From contig CAMLID010000019.1 of NCBI GenBank assembly GCA_946480055.1, forward strand, positions 1-55,715: a DNA stretch of 55,715 bases, read 5' to 3'. Shown here one piece after another: positions 48,502 to 55,715 of this stretch (its first letter is position 1; each line of letters opens with the position of its first letter). A program made the position numbers and the translations under genes. The notes under the pieces are model-generated. The model was given only the letters and a program-made list of their open reading frames with translations, did not search any database and was not told the DNA's origin. The stretch comes from an uncultured Lysobacter sp. Its GTDB lineage: Bacteria; Pseudomonadota; Gammaproteobacteria; Xanthomonadales; Xanthomonadaceae.

Positions 48502-49440
48502 ATGAAGTGGGTTCGGACCTGCGCGGTCTTCGCCGCGCTGTCGTGCTTGGTCGCTTGCGGCGCCGAGCCGCCGCCGCACACGCAGGCCTCGTCGTCGCTG
48601 GAGGCGGTACCGGCGCGACCGGCCCTGGCCAGTCTGGACATCGAGCGCCTGCGCACGCTCGCCGCCGAGGCGCTGCGCAGCCAGCGCACCTACGCACCGA
48701 CCGGCGACAACGCGGTCGAGTACTACCTCGCCTTGCGCGACAAGGCGCCGGGCGAGGCCACGGTCGCCAATGCGCTGCAGGAACTGCAGCCCTATGTGCT
48801 GATCGCCGCCGAGCAGGCGATGGCCGGCGGCGAACTGACCGAGGCCCAGCGTCTGCTGGATCTGCTCGCGCGCGTGGACGCGCAGGCGCCGGCGCTGCCG
48901 CGTCTGCGCGCGGGCCTGGATGCGGCGCATGCCGCGCAGACCCAGCGTCTGGCCGACCTGCGGGCCGAAGACCAGCGCCTGGCGCAGCAACGCGCCACGG
49001 CGCTCGCGAATGCGGCCAAGCCGATAACGCCGGCATCGATCGCGCCTGCCTCTGCTCCGCCGGCCGCATCGGTCGCGCCCGCGCCGCCGCCGGTCGCCGC
49101 CGTGCCTGCACCGGCGCCGGTCGAACCGATCGCGATCGCCGCACCGCCGCCCGCGCCGCGCCGCGACGAGGCCGCCGCGCGTCCCTTGCCGCGCCTGATC
49201 AGCGATTCCGCGCCGCGTTACCCGCTCAGCGCCCTCAACCGTCGCATCGAGGGCAGCGTGCAGATCGCGTTCGTGATCCAGCCCGACGGCAGCGTGACCG
49301 CGGTGCGGCTGCTGTCGTCGACGCCGCCGGGCGTGTTCGACGAAGCCGCGCTGGCCGCGGTCTCGCGCTGGCGCTTCGAGGCCGGCGGCCAGCGCGTGCC
49401 GACCAGCCGAACCCTGAGTTTCCGCCTGCCCAAGGGCTGA
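48502..49440 (+). CDS. Lipoprotein with C-terminal TonB-like domain
   Basis: 312 aa. The N-terminus MKWVRTCAVFAALSCLVAC is a lipoprotein signal (lipobox LVAC, Cys19). A helical region (about 40-180, EAQRLLDLLARVDAQAPALP) is followed by a Pro/Ala-rich spacer (about 185-240, like TonB) and a TonB C-terminal domain (about 245-312: APRYPLSALNRRIEGSVQIA, FVIQPDGSVTAVRLL, AALAAVSRWRFEAGG). Classical TonB has an N-terminal membrane helix contacting ExbB/ExbD; here that is replaced by a lipid anchor, so energy transduction is doubtful. ATG 48502 is preferred over the in-frame ATG 48403 because it begins the lipoprotein signal. Confidence 0.8.
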   Translation: MKWVRTCAVFAALSCLVACGAEPPPHTQASSSLEAVPARPALASLDIERLRTLAAEALRSQRTYAPTGDNAVEYYLALRDKAPGEATVANALQELQPYVLIAAEQAMAGGELTEAQRLLDLLARVDAQAPALPRLRAGLDAAHAAQTQRLADLRAEDQRLAQQRATALANAAKPITPASIAPASAPPAASVAPAPPPVAAVPAPAPVEPIAIAAPPPAPRRDEAAARPLPRLISDSAPRYPLSALNRRIEGSVQIAFVIQPDGSVTAVRLLSSTPPGVFDEAALAAVSRWRFEAGGQRVPTSRTLSFRLPKG

Positions 49441-49498
49441 GCCGCGGGCGTGACGCCGGTGCTGGCGGCTCGCGGGGGCCTGCGCGCACAATGCGGCG

Positions 49499-50185
49499 AT
49501 GACTACCTCTACCGCTCCCCTGCTGGATACCGTCGAACACGAAACCGGCCCGTCGCCGGCCTGGTCCGTGCTGTGGCTGCATGGCCTGGGCGCCGACGGC
49601 AACGACTTCGCGCCCATCGTGCCCGAGCTGCTGCGCCCGGACTGGCCGGCGCTGCGCTTCGTGTTCCCGCATGCGCCGGTGCGCGCGGTGACCATCAACA
49701 ACGGCGTGCGCATGCGCGCCTGGTACGACATCCGCGACTTCAGCGATCTCAACAACCGCGCCGACGAAACCGGCGTGGACGAATCGGTGGCTCAGATCGA
49801 AGCCCTGATCGAGCGCGAAGCCGAGCGCGGCGTGCCGGCCTCGCGGCTGCTGCTGGCCGGCTTCTCGCAGGGCGGCGCGGTGGCCCTGGCCGCGGGCCTG
49901 CGTCGCGAACAACCGCTGGCGGGCCTGATCGCGCTCTCGACCTACCTGCCGATGCCGGAACGGCTGGCGCGCGAAACCCGCGAAGGCGCGCGTTCGCAGC
50001 CCGTGTTCATGGCCCACGGTCGCCACGACCCGGTGGTGCCCTACGCCGCCGGCGAGACCAGCGCGGCGCGGCTGCGTGCGCTCGGCCTGAGCCCGGACTG
50101 GCACGCCTATCCGATGGCGCACCAAGTCTGCCTCGAGCAGATCCAGGACCTGGGCGACTGGATGTCGCGACGCTTCGCCGCCTGA
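49499..50185 (+). CDS. Alpha/beta-hydrolase carboxylesterase (phospholipase/carboxylesterase family)
   Basis: 228 aa. The oxyanion region is LWLHGLGADGNDF, the nucleophile Ser123 lies in LAGFSQGGAVAL, and the remaining catalytic acid and base are in GRHDPVVP and PMAHQVCLEQ. This family (EstB-like) hydrolyses short acyl esters and some act as acyl-protein thioesterases. It ends 2 bp before algZ, so the genes may be co-transcribed. Confidence 0.9.
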   Translation: MTTSTAPLLDTVEHETGPSPAWSVLWLHGLGADGNDFAPIVPELLRPDWPALRFVFPHAPVRAVTINNGVRMRAWYDIRDFSDLNNRADETGVDESVAQIEALIEREAERGVPASRLLLAGFSQGGAVALAAGLRREQPLAGLIALSTYLPMPERLARETREGARSQPVFMAHGRHDPVVPYAAGETSAARLRALGLSPDWHAYPMAHQVCLEQIQDLGDWMSRRFAA

Positions 50186-50187
50186 GC

Positions 50188-51249
50188 ATGAGCGCCCCCG
50201 GCAGCGAGCGCGAACCCTGGCTGCCCGACCTGTGCCGCCTGCCGCGGCTGGTGGTGATGCTGAGCATGGCCGAGCTGATCGTGGTCCTGCTGGCGCTGGC
50301 GCCCGACGGCGGCGCGCCCTGGGACTGGCAGCGCTTCGTGTCCGGCAGCACTTTCGCGCTGTGGCTGGCGCTGACCGTGTCGGTGCTGCTGTGCGTTTCG
50401 CGCGAACGCCTACTGCGGCTGCCGGCCAGCCTCGGCGGTGTGATCGCGACCGCGGCCGCGGCCCTGCTCGGCGCGATCTTCGCCGCGATCACCCATTCGA
50501 TCGACCACGCCGTCGGCGCCAGCCTGGTGCCGCCGGGCGTCTCGTTCGCGCGTTTCAGCCTGGGCACCGCGGCGGTGACCATGCTCGCGGTCGGCGTGGT
50601 GCTGCGTTACCTCTATATCAACGACGGCTGGAAGGCGCAGGTGCGCGCCAGCGCGCGCGCCGAGGTCGATGCGCTGCAGGCGCGGATCAAGCCGCACTTC
50701 CTCTTCAACAGCATGAACACCATCGCCGGCCTGGTGCGCAGCGACCCGGTGGTGGCCGAGCGTGCGGTGCTGGACCTGTCGGACCTGTTCCGCGCCGCGC
50801 TCGGCGCCGGCGAGTCCGACTCCAGCCTGGCCGAGGAGGTCGAGCTGTCCGAGCGCTACCTGGCGATCGAGCAGCTGCGCCTGGGCGACCGCCTGCGGGT
50901 GGAATGGCGCAAGCATGAGCCGCTGCCCTGGACCCTGCCGATGCCGCGCCTGGTCCTGCAGCCCCTGGTCGAGAACGCGGTGCTGCACGGCATTTCGCGC
51001 CTGCAGGGTGGCGGGGCGCTGGAAATCGAGCTGCTGGTGAGCGGCCAGATGCTGGTGCTGCGGGTGCGCAATCCGGCCCCGCCACCGCCGGAAGGCCCCG
51101 GCAGCGGTACCCGCCACGCCCAGCGCAGCATCGGCCAGCGCCTGCGTTACGCCTATGGCCCGCAGGCCCGGATGACCGCGGGCTGGGCCGAGGACTACTA
51201 TCTGTGTGAACTGCACGTGCCGACCGGGGTGGAGGCGCTGTACCGATGA
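50188..51249 (+). CDS. algZ: LytS/AlgZ-type sensor histidine kinase
   Basis: 353 aa. The N-terminal part has about four membrane spans (residues about 20-140, for example LVVMLSMAELIVVLLALA and TAAVTMLAVGVVLRYLYI). The His_kinase domain follows with His170 in ARIKPHFLFNSMNTIAGLV and an N-box-like LVENAVLHGISRL. In Pseudomonas the AlgZ (FimS)/AlgR pair controls type IV pili and virulence. The algR homologue follows almost directly, and the order algZ-algR-hemC is conserved in related gammaproteobacteria. Confidence 0.87.
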   Translation: MSAPGSEREPWLPDLCRLPRLVVMLSMAELIVVLLALAPDGGAPWDWQRFVSGSTFALWLALTVSVLLCVSRERLLRLPASLGGVIATAAAALLGAIFAAITHSIDHAVGASLVPPGVSFARFSLGTAAVTMLAVGVVLRYLYINDGWKAQVRASARAEVDALQARIKPHFLFNSMNTIAGLVRSDPVVAERAVLDLSDLFRAALGAGESDSSLAEEVELSERYLAIEQLRLGDRLRVEWRKHEPLPWTLPMPRLVLQPLVENAVLHGISRLQGGGALEIELLVSGQMLVLRVRNPAPPPPEGPGSGTRHAQRSIGQRLRYAYGPQARMTAGWAEDYYLCELHVPTGVEALYR

Positions 51250-51257
51250 GGGCCGCA

Positions 51258-51986
51258 ATGAGGATAGTCATTGCCGACGACGAGCCGCTGGCGCGCGAGC
51301 GCCTACGTGCCCTGCTGGCCGAACTGCACGACGTCGAGGTGGTGGCCGAGGCCGCCGACGGCCAGCACGCCCTGCACGCCTGCGCCGAACATCAGCCCGA
51401 CCTGGTGCTGCTGGACATCGCCATGCCCGGCATCGACGGCCTGGAGGCCGCACGCCATCTGGCCGCGTTCGAACCGCGCCCGGCGGTGGTGTTCTGCACC
51501 GCCTACGACGCCCACGCGCTGTCGGCGTTCGAGGCCGAGGCGATCGACTACCTGGTCAAGCCGGTCCGTGCCGAACGCCTGAGCGCCGCGCTGGAGCGCG
51601 TCCGCACCTTCGCCGCCGGCCGCGAGCGCGGCGGCGAGGTCGCGCCGGGCCAGCGTCGCACCCACCTGTGCGCGCGCCTGCGCGGCAGCCTGCGCCTGAT
51701 CCCGATCGAGGACGTGCATTACCTGCACGCCGAAGAGAAGTACGTGATCGTCCACCACGCGCGCGGCGAGGACCTGATCGAGGAATCGCTGAAGTCGCTG
51801 GAAGACGAGTTCGGCGAACGCTTCGTGCGCATCCACCGCAACTGCCTGGTCGCCCGCCACGAGATCGTCGAACTCAAGCGCTGCCCGGACGGCCACGTCC
51901 AGGCGGTGTTGCGCCACGGCAAGCAGCCGCTGGAAGTCAGCCGGCGCTGCGTGTCGGCGCTGCGGGAGACGTTGAAGCATCTGTAG
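51258..51986 (+). CDS. algR: LytTR-family response regulator AlgR
   Basis: 242 aa. The receiver domain (1-120) has acidic pocket Asp7/Asp8 in MRIVIADDEPLARERL, phospho-acceptor Asp53 in LVLLDIAMPGIDGLEA and Lys in DYLVKPVRAERL. The C-terminal LytTR DNA-binding domain (about 140-240) contains IEDVHYLHAEEKYVIVH and FVRIHRNCLVARHEI. ATG 51258 is preferred because it gives the AlgR-like N-terminus and has GAGGG upstream; the in-frame ATG 51246 overlaps the algZ stop. Confidence 0.9.
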   Translation: MRIVIADDEPLARERLRALLAELHDVEVVAEAADGQHALHACAEHQPDLVLLDIAMPGIDGLEAARHLAAFEPRPAVVFCTAYDAHALSAFEAEAIDYLVKPVRAERLSAALERVRTFAAGRERGGEVAPGQRRTHLCARLRGSLRLIPIEDVHYLHAEEKYVIVHHARGEDLIEESLKSLEDEFGERFVRIHRNCLVARHEIVELKRCPDGHVQAVLRHGKQPLEVSRRCVSALRETLKHL

Positions 51987-51989
51987 AGG

Positions 51990-52262
51990 GCGGAGCGATT
52001 CCCCCCCAACCCCCTTTCCCAAGGGGGCAACAGCCGAGGCTGGGCCTGCCGACCGTTTGCGAGCGCCTTCACCCCTTTGATCAAGGGAGGAACGGCGAAC
52101 GTGGGGTGTGGCGACTTATGTCCAGGCCCCGCAATGCAGCTCCGCCCTTAGAGAGGGGAGACCGGCGAAAGCCGTGGGGTGGCGGCTACACCCAGGGCCT
52201 GCAATGCGGCGTTCCCCTTTGAAAAGAGGGATCGAGGGGGATTTGCTTCTAAAATTCCCCCC
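51990..52262. repeat. Degenerate intergenic repeat region between algR and hemC
   Basis: 276 bp with no gene. Two imperfect copies of a unit containing CAGG-CC-GCAATGC-GC followed by a CCCTTT...AAGGGG-type small palindrome lie at about 52110-52160 and 52170-52240. A related CCCCCTTTCCCAAGGGGG hairpin is at about 52011-52027, and GAGGGGGATTTGC precedes hemC. It looks like decayed copies of one mobile or REP-like element. Confidence 0.5.
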
Positions 52263-53177
52263 ATGACCCGTCTCCGCATCGCCACCCGCAAAAGCCCGCT
52301 TGCCCTGTGGCAGACCGAGTACGTCGCCGCGCGCCTGCGCGACGCCCACCCCGGCCTGGAAGTGCTGCTGGTGCCGATGAGCACCCGCGGCGACGAGGTG
52401 CTGGACCGCTCGCTGGCCGCGATCGGCGGCAAGGGCCTGTTCCTGAAGGAGCTGGAAGTGGCGATGCAGCGCGGCGAAGCCGACTGCGCCGTGCATTCGC
52501 TCAAGGACGTGCCGATGGAGCTGGAACCCGGCTTCGCCCTGCCGGCGATCCTGGAGCGCGCCGACTACGCCGACGCCTTCGTCAGCCCGCACTACGCCCG
52601 CATCGACGCGCTGCCTCAGGGCGCGCGCGTGGGCACCTCTTCGCTGCGCCGCCAGACCCAGCTGCGCGCGCTGCGTCCGGACCTGCAGTTGCTGGACCTG
52701 CGCGGCAACGTCAACACCCGTCTGGCCAAGCTCGACGCCGGCGAATACGACGCGATCGTGCTCGCGGTCGCCGGCCTGGAACGCCTCGGCCTGGGCGGGC
52801 GCGTGCGCGAGCGCCTGCAGGCGCCGCAATGGCTGCCGGCGCCGGCGCAGGGCGCGATCGCGATCGAATGCCGCAGCGACCACCTGGCCACGCGCGCGCT
52901 GTGCGCCGCGCTCGACCACAGCGACACCCGCACCTGCGTCGAGGCCGAGCGCGCGATGAACCGCGCCCTGCACGGCAGCTGCCACGTGCCGGTCGCCGCG
53001 CACGCGCGCCTGGACGGCGAACACCTGCGCCTGGACGGCCTGGTCGGCGCCGCCGACGGCCGCCAGGTGCGCGCCCACGGCGAAGGCCGCGGCGATGCGC
53101 CCGAATGCCTGGGCCTGGAAGTCGCGCAGGCGCTGCTGGCGCAGGGGGCGGGCGAGTTCATCGCTGCCGCGCTCTGA
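52263..53177 (+). CDS. hemC: Hydroxymethylbilane synthase (porphobilinogen deaminase)
   Basis: 304 aa cytoplasmic enzyme of haem biosynthesis that joins four porphobilinogen units. Family stretches are [65 protein letters not shown] and QGAIAIECR. The dipyrromethane-cofactor Cys240 lies in [13 protein letters not shown]. Full length for the family. It follows algR, a conserved arrangement, across a repeat-rich 276-bp gap. Confidence 0.96.
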   Translation: MTRLRIATRKSPLALWQTEYVAARLRDAHPGLEVLLVPMSTRGDEVLDRSLAAIGGKGLFLKELEVAMQRGEADCAVHSLKDVPMELEPGFALPAILERADYADAFVSPHYARIDALPQGARVGTSSLRRQTQLRALRPDLQLLDLRGNVNTRLAKLDAGEYDAIVLAVAGLERLGLGGRVRERLQAPQWLPAPAQGAIAIECRSDHLATRALCAALDHSDTRTCVEAERAMNRALHGSCHVPVAAHARLDGEHLRLDGLVGAADGRQVRAHGEGRGDAPECLGLEVAQALLAQGAGEFIAAAL

Positions 53178-53219
53178 GCGGCGCCCACAGAAATCAAACC
53201 TGCCAGCGCCCGCTATGGG

Positions 53220-53241
53220 GTAGGAGCGGCGTAAGCCGCGA
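53220..53241 (+). repeat. Single copy of the Xanthomonadales-type intergenic repeat
   Basis: GTAGGAGCGGCGTAAGCCGCGA differs by one base from the arm at 42295. It lies 42 bp after the hemC stop. Confidence 0.75.
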
Positions 53242-53303
53242 CCGAGGCAATCCGATCACCCGCGAACCGCGATTCCCCGTTTTCCCCACATACACCGCCG
53301 CAA

Positions 53304-53993
53304 CTAGAACCGCCGCCGCAACTCGATAGAACTCTCTGCCGTCTCGCTGCCGCCGCCGCCCTCGGAGTCGTGGCGGATCGCGAAGTCGGTTTCCAAGGTC
53401 CAGTCCGGCCACAAGGACACGTCCAGCCGCACCGACTGTTTGACGAAGGTGTCGCCGTGGCCGCTTTCGACGAACACGCGCTGGGTCCAGCGCGCGCGGT
53501 CGCCGATCTTCTGCCCGAAGTTGAGTTCGCCGCGCATCACCGCGCCGGGTCGGTTGATGCCGTCGTCGTACAGCGGCGCCAGACGGTAGCCGGCGCCGAA
53601 CTGCAGGCCCAGCTGGGTCGGCCCGTCGCGCAGCACCTGCACGCCGTAGCGGGTGCCGATGCGGAAATCGTTGGAGTAGGCGCCGCGGCTTTCGCGCGCC
53701 GCGGCCGGTGCGCTCAGACCGATGTAGCGCTGCGAGCCCGGCAGGCGCAGCGGCCGGCTCGGCTGGGCCTGCGGTTCGTCCAGGCTGCGTACCCGGACCG
53801 GCGGCGCCAGCGCCAGGCGCCATTCCTCATCCCCGCAGCGCGTGGAAAAGCAGTACAGCCGCATCTGCGCCGGATCGCTGGCGAGCGCCATCAGCGTGGG
53901 GTCGCCGGGGACCGGCATGGTCGGCAATGTGAGGAAGGGGCCGCCCAACAGGGCGAGCCCGAGCAAGCCGGACATCGTCGTGAACAGGGCCAA
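53304..53993 (-). CDS. Outer-membrane beta-barrel protein (DUF481-like)
   Basis: 229 aa. A hydrophobic N-terminus (TTMSGLLGLALLGGPFLTL) may be a signal peptide. The C-terminal half alternates polar and hydrophobic residues, as in small barrels: GVQVLRDGPTQLGLQFGAGY, MRGELNFGQKIGDRARWTQR, LDVSLWPDWTLETDFAIRHD. It ends in SSIELRRRF with terminal Phe. The pattern resembles DUF481 proteins, but the assignment is moderate. ATG 53993 is the first in frame with a hydrophobic leader. Function unknown. Confidence 0.62.
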   Translation of the reverse strand: MALFTTMSGLLGLALLGGPFLTLPTMPVPGDPTLMALASDPAQMRLYCFSTRCGDEEWRLALAPPVRVRSLDEPQAQPSRPLRLPGSQRYIGLSAPAAARESRGAYSNDFRIGTRYGVQVLRDGPTQLGLQFGAGYRLAPLYDDGINRPGAVMRGELNFGQKIGDRARWTQRVFVESGHGDTFVKQSVRLDVSLWPDWTLETDFAIRHDSEGGGGSETAESSIELRRRF

Positions 53994-54092
53994 GAAGGTG
54001 GTTGGATGATGCCATGAAAACGATTACAGTCCCAAGACCAGGGCTGAACCGCCGTCTAGACCGCGCCACGACGCGGCTAAGGACTCAGTAAT

Positions 54093-55079
54093 TCAGTAAT
54101 ACAGCGTGACCAGATGCCGGGCCTGGGCGAAGAACAGCCAGCGCTCGACCAGGGCGCCGAGCAGCGCGGCCACCGCCGCGAGCGGGAATGCGGCCCAGGC
54201 CGCGCCGGGCCACAGCCAGACCAGCAGCGCCAGCAGCAGCGGCACCACCGCAAACGCCAGCACGGCGATCAGGCGCAGCTTGCGCGCGTGCTTGCGCGCG
54301 AGCACGTAGCCCATCTCGCGGGTCAGGTAGTTGTCTTCGGTGTGCGGGCGCTCGAACACGCTCAGCTCGCGACCGGGCAGGCCGACCGCGTCGGCGCGGG
54401 TGACGGTCAGCGGGGTGGTGTCGATGGCGCGCCAATAGCGCAGCTTCATCGCTGCCACGGCCAGGGCCAGCACGCCCAGCGCGAGCGCGAGGTAGTGCAG
54501 CGTCGGTGCCGGCAGACCGTTGCTGGCGAATGCCACGGCCAGCGCCGCCAGCAGCGCCCAACCGGTGAGCAGGGCGAAGCCGAGATAGGCCGGCACCACC
54601 AGCCGATGACGCCAGGCCGGGATCGGCGGCAGCGAGGCGTAGATCATTGCGGTGCAGACCACCGTCAGCAGCGACAGCACCGTCAGCGCCGCGCCGAGCG
54701 CACGGCCCCAGCCCGCCAGCAGCGCGCCCGCGTCGGCCGCGCTCCACAGCATCGCCGCCAGGGCCAGCGCCGGTACGAAGGTCGCCAGCGACAGCACGCC
54801 CTCGCGCGACAGCCAGGACGTGCGCCATTGCGAGAACGCGCGCCAGGCGCGCAGCGGTTTGCCCAGATGGAAGGTCGAAGCGAGCAGGCCGACCACGCTC
54901 AGCAGCAGACCCAGGCCGAGCGCGCACAGGCCCAGCAGCGGCGCCGGGACGATATCGGCGCCGGCATAGCTCAGCGCTTGCAGCCGCGAGGTCGCGAGCA
55001 AGGCGCCCAGCCACGCCAGCAGGCCATAGCCCGCGCCGGACAGGGTGGTGAACAGGATGACGGAGAAGGCGGGATGCAT
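54093..55079 (-). CDS. DmsC-type membrane anchor subunit of a molybdoenzyme
   Basis: 328-aa integral membrane protein with about eight spans, starting MHPAFSVILFTTLSGAGYGL. The conserved STFHLGKPLRAWRAFSQWRT and SWLSREGVLS identify the DmsC/YnfH (also SoeC) family, which anchors the complex and exchanges electrons with quinones. Residues in TREMGYVLARKHARKLR are typical of the longer members. ATG 55079 is chosen as the family start. It is the last gene of an operon with the FeS subunit. DMSO reductase and SoeABC-type sulfite dehydrogenase are both possible; the catalytic subunit lies outside the window. Confidence 0.87.
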   Translation of the reverse strand: MHPAFSVILFTTLSGAGYGLLAWLGALLATSRLQALSYAGADIVPAPLLGLCALGLGLLLSVVGLLASTFHLGKPLRAWRAFSQWRTSWLSREGVLSLATFVPALALAAMLWSAADAGALLAGWGRALGAALTVLSLLTVVCTAMIYASLPPIPAWRHRLVVPAYLGFALLTGWALLAALAVAFASNGLPAPTLHYLALALGVLALAVAAMKLRYWRAIDTTPLTVTRADAVGLPGRELSVFERPHTEDNYLTREMGYVLARKHARKLRLIAVLAFAVVPLLLALLVWLWPGAAWAAFPLAAVAALLGALVERWLFFAQARHLVTLYY

Positions 55080-55240
55080 CAGCGCTCCGGCGTCGAGGCG
55101 GGCGAAAGCGGAATGCAGCGCCGCGTCGGCACGCACGTGCGTTGCACCTGGAACGAGACCGCTTCGACGCACGACGCTGCGACCAACGAATCGGCCGCGA
55201 TGGCGCGCACGAACTTCCGTCTCATCAACATCCGCCTCAT
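55079..55240 (-). CDS. Possible 53-aa coupled small ORF between FeS and anchor subunit genes
   Basis: MRRMLMRRKFVRAIAADSLV begins this ORF. Its ATG overlaps the FeS-subunit TGA (ATGA at 55240-55237), and its own TGA overlaps the anchor ATG in the same way. Exact 4-bp junctions at both ends suggest translational relay. The product is basic, Cys-containing, and matches nothing I know. It may be a non-functional bridge; coding status is uncertain. Confidence 0.35.
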   Translation of the reverse strand: MRRMLMRRKFVRAIAADSLVAASCVEAVSFQVQRTCVPTRRCIPLSPASTPER

Positions 55241-55715
55241 CGCGACAACACCCGGTCCAGCCAACGCAACACCGGCGGCAGCGCCGCGGTGTCCAGGGCT
55301 TCGGCCGGCGGCGTCGCCGGTGCCGCCGTTTCGCCCGCGCGGCGCGGCCGCGGCGGCAGATACTTGTTGGTCGGCTTGTAGCCCAACTCCGGCATCAGGT
55401 CGACGCCGCCGCGCGCGGCGACCAGCTTGGACACCTTGGATTCCGGATCGCCGAGATCGCCGAAGTGGCGCGCGCGGGTCGGGCAGGCCTGCACGCAGGC
55501 AGGCTGGCGCTCGGACTCTTCGAGCTTCTCGTTGTAGATGCGATCGATGCACAGCGTGCACTTCTTCATTACGCCTTCGACCGGGCTGTACTCGCGCGCA
55601 CCGTAAGGGCAGGCCCAGGAACACAGTTTGCAGCCGATGCATTTGTCCTCGTCGACCAGGACGATGCCGTCCTCGGCGCGCTTGTAGCTGGCGCCGGTCG
55701 GGCACACGGTCACGC
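55237..55715 (-). CDS. DmsB-type 4x[4Fe-4S] ferredoxin subunit (5' end outside window)
   Basis: The visible 158-159 residues include three of the cysteine groups of DmsB/NrfC-like subunits: CIGCKLCSWACPYG, KKCTLCIDRIYN and PACVQACPTRARHFGDLGDP. They are preceded by TVCPTGASYKRAEDG, the end of an earlier group. The C-terminal part (NKYLPPRPRR onward) is a Pro/Ala-rich tail. The Met at 55713 is internal; the true start lies beyond the right edge. It transfers electrons between the molybdenum catalytic subunit and the quinone-linked anchor encoded downstream. Confidence 0.9.
   Translation of the reverse strand, partial: VTVCPTGASYKRAEDGIVLVDEDKCIGCKLCSWACPYGAREYSPVEGVMKKCTLCIDRIYNEKLEESERQPACVQACPTRARHFGDLGDPESKVSKLVAARGGVDLMPELGYKPTNKYLPPRPRRAGETAAPATPPAEALDTAALPPVLRWLDRVLSR

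Overview
The window is about 55.7 kb of very GC-rich DNA. Genes are tightly packed, long antisense shadow ORFs are common, and only a few promoters are AT-rich. Several features point to a Lysobacter-like member of the Xanthomonadales (Gammaproteobacteria): two proteins with a C-terminal domain resembling the Xanthomonadales T4SS-effector tag (XVIPCD), the AcnD/PrpF version of the 2-methylcitrate cycle, the algZ-algR-hemC order, TonB-dependent receptors, and the GTGGGAGCGGCGTAAGCCGCGA intergenic repeat. The genus is inferred; nothing in the sequence names it.

Layout. (A) 1-14090: an N-acetylgalactosamine (GalNAc) locus. A leftward operon, agaS - ROK sugar kinase - kbaZ - agaR (agaR runs off the left edge), diverges from a rightward set: a secreted GH31 glycosidase with carbohydrate-binding modules, a TonB-dependent receptor, a secreted DUF3472/ricin-lectin protein, a decayed copy of the latter, and a Tat-exported GH109 alpha-N-acetylgalactosaminidase. 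CTTTC/GAAAG repeats in the AT-rich divergent promoter look like AgaR operators. Together the genes suggest outer-membrane capture and exo-cleavage of alpha-GalNAc glycans, then cytoplasmic phosphorylation, deamination/isomerisation and tagatose-phosphate cleavage. The transporter, deacetylase and catalytic aldolase subunit are not in the window. (B) 14514-18332: acnD-prpF of the 2-methylcitrate cycle. (C) 18650-21845: two tandem paralogues of about 500 aa, each with two internally duplicated HNH-like domains and a C-terminal XVIPCD-like, Gln-rich tail. They are candidate type IV secretion effectors with no obvious immunity gene, and are the most novel item here. (D) 21995-27441: a DUF5916 outer-membrane protein, then an ECF sigma / membrane anti-sigma / HEAT / ankyrin operon.

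(E) 27442-37103: housekeeping and stress genes. These are a LysR/GST divergent pair, an NAD(P)-binding epimerase-like protein, a YadGH-type ABC exporter, DUF4031, a VOC protein, a DedA-rhodanese fusion, an LCMT-type methyltransferase, an AhpD-like/LysR divergent pair and a 71-aa orphan. (F) 37167-42284: a molybdenum hydroxylase locus with mocA and xdhC leftward, and a [2Fe-2S] subunit, a Tat-exported Mo subunit and a dihaem c-type lipoprotein rightward. (G) 42439-48381: czcCBA heavy-metal RND efflux genes preceded by a His-rich CzcI-like gene. (H) 48502-53177: a TonB-domain lipoprotein, a carboxylesterase, algZ, algR and hemC. (I) 53304-55715: a beta-barrel protein and the membrane and iron-sulfur subunits of a DMSO-reductase-type complex, with a translationally coupled 53-aa ORF between them; the complex continues off the right edge.

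No tRNA, rRNA, CRISPR array, prophage or intact insertion sequence was seen. All family assignments are by reading motifs; no database search was run.
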